This document shows, piece after piece, positions 58,878-64,000 of a stretch of DNA of 64,000 nucleotides. This DNA is from Xanthobacter sp. NM-59 (GTDB taxonomy: Bacteria; Pseudomonadota; Alphaproteobacteria; Rhizobiales; Xanthobacteraceae), in contig NZ_JACBFQ010000014.1 in the NCBI RefSeq assembly GCF_021401125.1, forward strand, positions 62,001 to 126,000. The letters run 5' to 3'. Position 1 is the first letter of the stretch. The number at the start of each line of letters is the position of its first letter. The notes beneath the pieces are model-generated. The model was not told the origin of the DNA. It saw only the letters and a program-made list of their open reading frames with translations, and did no database searches. Made by a program: the position numbers and the translations under genes.

Positions 58878-60785
58878 TCACTCCGCCGCCACCAGCGCGT
58901 CGGGCGCCGAGCCGCCGTTCACGCTGGACAGGATATCGCCCACCCGCTCCGCGCAGCTGCCGCAGCCACCGGAAGCCTTGGTCTGCGTCTTCACCTGCTC
59001 GACCGTCGTCAGGCCCTGCGCGCGAATGACATCCTCAATGGTGCCCACATCCACGCTCATGCAGTTGCAGACCTTCTTCGCCCGGCGCGCGGCCTCGGCG
59101 GCCACCGGATCAATGATCACCTCCGCCGCGGCCGCCGCGGCCACGCCCATGTTCTCGAAGATCTCTTCGATGCGGACCGAGCAGGCCCCGCAGCCCCCCG
59201 AGGCATTGGTGTGCTGACGCACGCCCTCCACTGACGTGAGACTGTGCGCCGTGATGGCATCCTCGATGGTGCCCAGATCCACACTCTTGCAATTGCAGAT
59301 CTTCTTGGCGCGCCGCGCCGCTTCGGCGGCCACGGGATCAGCAGCGAGGGCGGCGGCTTCCGCCTCCATCTGCGCGATGGCCTTGGCCTGCCAGGAATCC
59401 TCGGGATTATCCCACGGGGCGGGCTTACGCACCTGCTCCCAGATGGGATTGTAGAGCGCCTTGTCGATCTCCTCGACCAGCTTCACCATGCCCACATAGC
59501 CCATATAGGCGTGGTGGCGCTCCTGGTTGATGTCGAGCCAGGGCATGTTGGCCTTGAGCGCGATGAACTGCGAGCGGCCGCCCGAGAGCATGATGTCCGC
59601 TTTCGCGTCCTTCAGCATCTTGTACATTTCGCGGGGCTTCATGTCGTCGATCATGTGGGCGTCCTGCCCCATGAGCTCCTTGATGCGCTCCTTGTCTTCC
59701 TTGGTGGACTTCTTCACGGAAGTACCGACCAGTTCAAGGCCCGCCTCCTGGAGAGCCGCGACGACCGACCAGGACTTCACACCGCCGGTAATCAGCAGCA
59801 CCTTCTTGCCCTTGAAGCGAGGCTTATACTTGGCGATGGCTTCCCAGGCCTTCTTCTCCTCGCGAGCGATGAGCGCCTCGGTGCGGTCCATCAGCTCCGG
59901 ATCGGCGCCCTTCTCGATCAGCATCCGCGCGATTTCGCGCAGGGAGTCCGAGGAATCCTCGATGCCGTAGAAAGAGCCCTCGAAGAAGGGAATGTCGTAG
60001 CGCTCCTCCATCTTGCGGGCCACGTTGATCATGGCCTTGGAGCACACCATCATCGCCGCCTTGGCGCGATGCGAGGAGGCAACGTCCTTATACTTCGCGT
60101 CACCTGAGATGCAGGCCAGGACGCGGATGCCGAGTTCGTCCAGCAGCGGCTTCACCTGCCACAGCTCACCCGACAGATTGTATTCGCCGATGATGTTGAT
60201 GTCGTACGGCGTGGTGTATTCCGGCTCTTCGGTACCGATGACATGGTCGAGGATGGCTTCGCCGGCAAGCTTGTTGCCGAGATTCTTCGGGCCCACGAAG
60301 CCGGGCGAGTTCACCGGGATCACGGGCTTGCCGAACTTCTCCTTCGCCGCCTTGCAGACCGCGTCAATGTCGTCGCCGATCATGGCGGGCACGCATGTCT
60401 GGTAGACGAAGATCGCCGGCGGATCGTACTTCTCAATGATTTCCTTGATGGACTTGAACAGGCGCTTCTCGCCGCCGAACACCACGTCGGTTTCGTTGAT
60501 GTCGGTGGTGAAGCCCGTGCGCCAGATGTTCGAGCCCGAGGACTTCGCGCCGCGATTGTCCCAGGAATTACCCTCGCAGGCGATGGGGCCGTGCACGAGG
60601 TGAGCGACGTCCGTGAAGGGCTGGAGCGCAATCTTTGCGCCGTCGAAGGCGCATCCGCCGGCGGCACCGCCGGGTTGCAGCTGCTTGGTGCAGCCCTTTT
60701 TCTTTTCGGCTTCAGACTTGTTCTGGTTCTTCGCGCATCCCGGTTCGTTGAAGACGGCCTGAATCGTGTTCGACAGCGAGCTCAT
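58878..60785 (-). CDS. nifE: NifE fused to two tandem BFD-like [2Fe-2S] domains
   Basis: A 635-residue scaffold subunit. The first 470 or so residues are normal NifE: KGCTKQLQPGGAAGGCAFDGA, HGPIACEGNSWDNRGAKSSG, FVYQTCVPAMIGDDIDAVC, and the C-terminal WEQVRKPAPWDNP. Azotobacter NifE is about 475 residues. The extra C-terminal part has two copies of a 76-residue unit, each with a CxC-x32-CxxC pattern: Cys497/499/532/535 and Cys573/575/608/611. This is the signature of bacterioferritin-associated ferredoxin (BFD) domains, as in the middle of NifU. GGAGAG precedes the ATG. The domains might deliver electrons or clusters to NifEN; that is inference. Confidence 0.95.
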   Translation of the reverse strand: MSSLSNTIQAVFNEPGCAKNQNKSEAEKKKGCTKQLQPGGAAGGCAFDGAKIALQPFTDVAHLVHGPIACEGNSWDNRGAKSSGSNIWRTGFTTDINETDVVFGGEKRLFKSIKEIIEKYDPPAIFVYQTCVPAMIGDDIDAVCKAAKEKFGKPVIPVNSPGFVGPKNLGNKLAGEAILDHVIGTEEPEYTTPYDINIIGEYNLSGELWQVKPLLDELGIRVLACISGDAKYKDVASSHRAKAAMMVCSKAMINVARKMEERYDIPFFEGSFYGIEDSSDSLREIARMLIEKGADPELMDRTEALIAREEKKAWEAIAKYKPRFKGKKVLLITGGVKSWSVVAALQEAGLELVGTSVKKSTKEDKERIKELMGQDAHMIDDMKPREMYKMLKDAKADIMLSGGRSQFIALKANMPWLDINQERHHAYMGYVGMVKLVEEIDKALYNPIWEQVRKPAPWDNPEDSWQAKAIAQMEAEAAALAADPVAAEAARRAKKICNCKSVDLGTIEDAITAHSLTSVEGVRQHTNASGGCGACSVRIEEIFENMGVAAAAAAEVIIDPVAAEAARRAKKVCNCMSVDVGTIEDVIRAQGLTTVEQVKTQTKASGGCGSCAERVGDILSSVNGGSAPDALVAAE

Positions 60786-60898
60786 GGATCTCTCCTTCAA
60801 CGTCGGGGCTGTGTCAGATCGCGGAAAATTTCGGATGGTCTCCCTGTCGGGTCGGCCCGGGTGGGGCTCCCGGATCGGCTCGCGGTCACGCAACGAAG

Positions 60899-60923
60899 CC
60901 CGGGCGGGAAAGTCCCGCCCGGG
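60899..60923 (-). terminator. Hairpin between nifK and nifE
   Basis: CCCGGGCGGGA (60899-60909) and TCCCGCCCGGG (60913-60923) form a perfect 11-bp stem just after the nifK stop. No T run follows on the minus strand. It may protect the nifDK end of the mRNA and lower expression of nifEN relative to nifDK. Confidence 0.5.
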
Positions 60924-60932
60924 TCGAAGACA

Positions 60933-62492
60933 TCAACGAATGATGTCGAAGGAGTAGTCGGTCTTGGCCGGAACGATGGTGTTCTGGTCGATGGTGTCGA
61001 AGATCTTGTCCAGGATGGTGATGAGCACGTTCATGCCACCCTGATAACCCCACACCGGACGGCGGTGATGGTGGTGACGGTCGAAGATCGGGAAGCCGAT
61101 GCGGATCAGCGGGGTGCCCGTGTCGCGCTCCAGATACTTGCCGTAGGTGTTGCCGATCAGGAAGTCCACCGGCTCCGTGAAGAGCAGGGACCGCATGTGC
61201 CACAGGTCCTTGTTGGGATAGGCCTTGCAGTTGCCGCCGAAGGGCGAGCTGTCGAACAGCTCCTGCATCTTGGCCGCCCACTTCGGGCCACCGTTGGTGG
61301 ACAGCACGGTGGTGGGCTCGGCGCCGAGCTCCAGCAGGAAGGCGGCCAGGCCGTAGCACAGGTCGGGATCGCCGTAGATGGCGAACTTCTTGCCGTGGAT
61401 GTGGGCGGACGAGTCGGCGATGGCGTCAACCAGGCGGCCGCGCTCGCGGGCGAGTTCCTCAGGGATCTCCTTGCCGGTGATGCGGGAGACTTCCATCAGG
61501 AACTTGTCGGTGCCAGCGACGCCGACCGGGTGGTTGAACGCAACCACTTCGTGACCATGACCCTTGATGAAGGGCAGGGTCTTCTCGGTGCAGTATTCCT
61601 GCATGGAGATGGTGGCCTTCGCGTGGATGGCGTTGGCCGCCTCTTCCAGCGTGGTGCCGCCGTCATACATGCGGAACTCGCCGTCGGTGGGGGTGTCCCA
61701 CACGTCGGAATTGTCACCGAGAATGGTGTACTCGACGCCCATCAGGTTGAAGATGCGCTTGATCTCGCGGATGTTGCCGACGGTGTAGCCGTCGAAGCCG
61801 CCGAGGAAGTTGATCTTCTCGTTGGGCTCGCGCACCAGCTTGTCAGTGGTGCCGGCCTTGCCGTCCCAGAAGTGCTCGAGCACGCCCTTCATGGCATTGT
61901 CGTAGCCGGTGATGTGGCTGCCGACGAAGGCCGGGGTGTGGGCGAAGGGAACGTCATACTCGGCCGGAACCGAGCCTTTTTCCTTCGCGGTCTTGATGAA
62001 CGCGTTCAGGTCGTCGCCGATGACTTCCGCCATGCAGGTGGTGGAGACGGCGATCATCTTCGGCTTGTACATGTTGTAGGTGTTGGCGAGGCCGTCAATC
62101 ATGTTGTTGAGGCCGCCGAACACCGCCGCGTCTTCCGTCATGGACGAGGACACGCAGGAGGTGGGCTCCTTGAAGTGGCGCGAGAAGTGCGAGCGATAGT
62201 ACGCCACGCAGCCCTGCGAGCCGTGCACGAACGGGATCGTGCTCTCAAAGCCGACCGCGACGAACACCGCGCCGAGCGGCTGGCAGGCCTTGGCCGGGTT
62301 CACGGTCAGGGCTTCGCGGGCAAAGTTCTTTTCCTGATACTCAGGGGTCTTGGCCCACTCGCGGATCCGCTCCACTTCCGCGGGATCGCGGGGGTTCTCG
62401 AACATCCGCTTCTTGTTGGCCAGCATCTGCTGGTACTCGGGACCACGGAAAAGCTCGAAGTGATCGAGCACGTTATCTGCATTTTGTGGCAT
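60933..62492 (-). CDS. nifK: Nitrogenase MoFe protein beta subunit NifK
   Basis: A 519-residue subunit. P-cluster cysteines are Cys70 ([10 protein letters not shown]), Cys95 ([11 protein letters not shown]) and Cys153 ([12 protein letters not shown]), the same numbers as in Azotobacter. The residue at 99 is Tyr (AYYRS) and that at 188 is Ala (HTPAFVGSH), where Azotobacter has Phe and Ser; see the findings. [20 protein letters not shown] is normal for the family. It lies downstream of nifD, with a hairpin between them. Confidence 0.98.
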   Translation of the reverse strand: MPQNADNVLDHFELFRGPEYQQMLANKKRMFENPRDPAEVERIREWAKTPEYQEKNFAREALTVNPAKACQPLGAVFVAVGFESTIPFVHGSQGCVAYYRSHFSRHFKEPTSCVSSSMTEDAAVFGGLNNMIDGLANTYNMYKPKMIAVSTTCMAEVIGDDLNAFIKTAKEKGSVPAEYDVPFAHTPAFVGSHITGYDNAMKGVLEHFWDGKAGTTDKLVREPNEKINFLGGFDGYTVGNIREIKRIFNLMGVEYTILGDNSDVWDTPTDGEFRMYDGGTTLEEAANAIHAKATISMQEYCTEKTLPFIKGHGHEVVAFNHPVGVAGTDKFLMEVSRITGKEIPEELARERGRLVDAIADSSAHIHGKKFAIYGDPDLCYGLAAFLLELGAEPTTVLSTNGGPKWAAKMQELFDSSPFGGNCKAYPNKDLWHMRSLLFTEPVDFLIGNTYGKYLERDTGTPLIRIGFPIFDRHHHHRRPVWGYQGGMNVLITILDKIFDTIDQNTIVPAKTDYSFDIIR

Positions 62493-62540
62493 AGCGAACC
62501 CCTTATGGTGGGTCTTGAACTCGACGTGCCTCTCCCGTTG

Positions 62541-62562
62541 CCCCTCCCGCGTGCGGGAGGGG
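62541..62562 (-). other. Hairpin between nifD and nifK
   Basis: CCCCTCCCGC (62541-62550) and GCGGGAGGGG (62553-62562) form a perfect 10-bp stem with a two-base loop in the 110-base gap. It is probably an mRNA stability or processing element, since nifD and nifK products are needed in equal amounts and transcription must pass it. Confidence 0.5.
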
Positions 62563-62602
62563 CTGGGACAAGCTGGCGCTAGCTGGTGCTAACCGCGCTC
62601 GA

Positions 62603-64000
62603 TCACTCGGCGGCGAGCATGGTCGGCTTGGACGGAGACTTCTTCCACGGGGTGTTGGTCATCTTCCACACCGGAGAGTTGATCGCCATGTCCATGTCGC
62701 GGGCGAAGATGGCGAAGCCGTCATAGCCGTGGTACGGGCCCGAATAGTCCCAGGAGTGCATCTGGCGGAAGGGCACGCCCATCTTCTGGAAGACGTACTT
62801 TTCCTTGATGCCGGAACCGACCAGATCGGGCTGGATCTTCTCGACGAACTTCTCGAACTCGTAGCCGGTCACGTCGTCATAGATGATCGTGCCATCCTTG
62901 ACGTAGTGCTGGGCGGTGCGCTGATAGTCGTCGTTGTGGGCGAATTCGTAGCCGGTGCCGACCACTTCCATGCCCAGGTCCTCATAGGCGCCGATGACGT
63001 GACGGGGACGCAGGCCGCCCACGTACAGCATCACGGTCTTGCCTTCGAGGCGCGGACGATACTTCGCGATGACCGCGTCCATCAGCGGCTGGTACTTGGC
63101 GATGACGCGCTCAGCACCTTCCTTGATCTTGTCGTCGAAGTAGCTGGCGATCTTGCGCAGCGACTCGGCGATCTTGGACGGGCCGAAGAAGTTGTACTCG
63201 CACCACGGAATACCGAACTTCTCTTCCATGTGCCGCGAGATGTAGTTCATCGAGCGGTAGCAGTGGAGAACGTTCAGCTTCGCCTTGGGGGTGTTCTCCA
63301 GCTCGGCGAGCGAGCCGTCACCCGACCACTGGGCGATCACGCGCAGGCCCATCTCCTCGAGGAGGATACGGGAAGACCAAGCGTCACCACCGATGTTGTA
63401 GTCGCCGATGATGGCGACGTCATAGGGGGTGGACTCGAAGGGGGCGACCCGATTCGGATCCTGCTTGTCGAAGATCCAGTCACGGATGGCGTCGTTGGCG
63501 ATGTGGTGACCCAGGGACTGGGACACGCCACGGAAGCCTTCGCAACGCACCGGGACGATGGTCTTGCCGTCGTATTCCTTGGACTTCACCTTCGACACGG
63601 CTTCGATGTCGTCGCCAATGAGGCCGATCGGGCACTCGGACTGGACGGTGATGCCGTTATTGAGGGGGAAGAGCTCCTGGATTTCGTCCATGATCTTCGC
63701 GAGCTTCTTGTCGCCGCCGAAGACGATGTCCTTTTCCTGGAAGTCGGAGGTGAACTGCATCGTCACGAAGGTGTCGATGCCGGTCGTGCCGATATAGTAG
63801 TTACGGCGCGCCGCCCAGGAATACTGGCCGCAGCCAACCGGGCCGTGGGAGATGTGGATCATGTCCTTGATGGGACCCCACACCACACCCTTGGAACCGG
63901 CATACGCGCAGCCACGGATGGTCATCACGCCCGGAATGGACTTGATGTTGGACTTCACGCCGCAGTCGGACTTACCGGCTTCGTGCACGTTCAGGTGCTT
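62603..64000 (-). CDS. nifD: Nitrogenase MoFe protein alpha subunit NifD (5' end missing)
   Basis: The last 465 residues of NifD; the frame is open to the window edge, so roughly the first 30 residues lie outside. FeMo-cofactor and P-cluster residues are in [41 protein letters not shown] (with a conserved Gln and Cys), [18 protein letters not shown] (with the conserved His) and [16 protein letters not shown] (homologue of the homocitrate-region His). nifH is expected just outside the window. Confidence 0.98.
   Translation of the reverse strand, partial: KHLNVHEAGKSDCGVKSNIKSIPGVMTIRGCAYAGSKGVVWGPIKDMIHISHGPVGCGQYSWAARRNYYIGTTGIDTFVTMQFTSDFQEKDIVFGGDKKLAKIMDEIQELFPLNNGITVQSECPIGLIGDDIEAVSKVKSKEYDGKTIVPVRCEGFRGVSQSLGHHIANDAIRDWIFDKQDPNRVAPFESTPYDVAIIGDYNIGGDAWSSRILLEEMGLRVIAQWSGDGSLAELENTPKAKLNVLHCYRSMNYISRHMEEKFGIPWCEYNFFGPSKIAESLRKIASYFDDKIKEGAERVIAKYQPLMDAVIAKYRPRLEGKTVMLYVGGLRPRHVIGAYEDLGMEVVGTGYEFAHNDDYQRTAQHYVKDGTIIYDDVTGYEFEKFVEKIQPDLVGSGIKEKYVFQKMGVPFRQMHSWDYSGPYHGYDGFAIFARDMDMAINSPVWKMTNTPWKKSPSKPTMLAAE

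Noticed and set aside
60786-60932. Sigma-54/NifA promoter upstream of nifE
   Set aside because: I found no TGGCAC-N5-TTGC pair or TGT-N10-ACA site in the gap, so nifE is probably read from the nifHDK promoter outside the window.
62022-62196. NifK Ala188 as an inactivating mutation of the P-cluster ligand Ser188
   Set aside because: Natural nitrogenases with Ala188 exist and are active when Tyr99 is present, as here.
60243-62582. Very long open frame on the plus strand opposite nifE and nifK (about 780 codons)
   Set aside because: It is antisense to well-supported nif genes; its His/Gly/Val/Leu-rich composition is what codon bias in GC-rich DNA gives on the opposite strand.

Overview
The window is chromosomal DNA of very high GC content from a free-living, nitrogen-fixing alphaproteobacterium of the order Hyphomicrobiales (Rhizobiales). 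A Xanthobacter- or Azorhizobium-like member of the Xanthobacteraceae is my best guess. The reasons are the nif cluster order, a HupTUV-type hydrogen sensor, a PmtA-type phospholipid methyltransferase, an OlsB-like acyltransferase, and a degenerate intergenic repeat of a kind I associate with this order. Species is inferred, not shown. I see no phage, insertion sequence or CRISPR array. Most of the window is ordinary core genome with a few accessory modules.

Layout. 1-14 kb: end of sufE, an LprI-like protein, a minus-strand run of gpmA-dapB-(DUF1330)2-pyrF, pmtA, a TetR regulator divergent from an NAD-dependent epimerase with a clear shared operator, dnaK-dnaJ, pncA, a VOC protein, alkB, and a secreted protein. 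14-23 kb: a globin-coupled chemoreceptor, then the hydrogen-sensing operon hupT-hupU-hupV-hypF. Its genes overlap or nearly abut, and no catalytic hydrogenase is in view. 23-44 kb: housekeeping genes (rsmI, a YraN-family gene, gshB, comM, tRNA-Leu, an enoyl-CoA hydratase, mutM, rmuC, def, fmt, truA, bamD, recN, arfB, an olsB-like gene) with a few regulators and transporters. A frameshifted small gene sits between fmt and truA. 44-48.3 kb: a copper-handling module made of a PCu(A)C chaperone, two divergently transcribed DUF2946-type proteins and an OprC/NosA-like TonB-dependent receptor. 48.4-54.7 kb: an MHS-family transporter, a Tas-like aldo/keto reductase, and a sulfate ABC transporter (binding protein, CysT, CysA) whose second permease, CysW, appears reduced to a 24-codon coupled ORF.

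55.2-64 kb: a minus-strand nif operon read as nifD (5' end outside the window)-nifK-nifE-nifN-nifX-DUF269-DUF683-fdxB-nifQ. It makes the MoFe protein (NifDK), the FeMo-co scaffold (NifEN), the cofactor carrier NifX and its companions, a dedicated ferredoxin, and the molybdenum donor NifQ. Hairpins lie between nifD and nifK, between nifK and nifE, and directly after nifQ. Two protein-level features stand out. NifE carries two tandem BFD-like [2Fe-2S] domains at its C terminus. NifK has Tyr at position 99 and Ala at position 188, the combination linked to a tyrosine-ligated P-cluster.

The sulfate uptake genes next to nif could supply sulfur for Fe-S cluster synthesis, and the HupUV-HupT sensor would detect the hydrogen nitrogenase releases. 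Both links are inferences from context. I did not find a wholly new multi-gene system. The best leads are the NifE double-ferredoxin tail, the NifK residue pair, the HypF insertion, the cysW remnant and the broken small gene.
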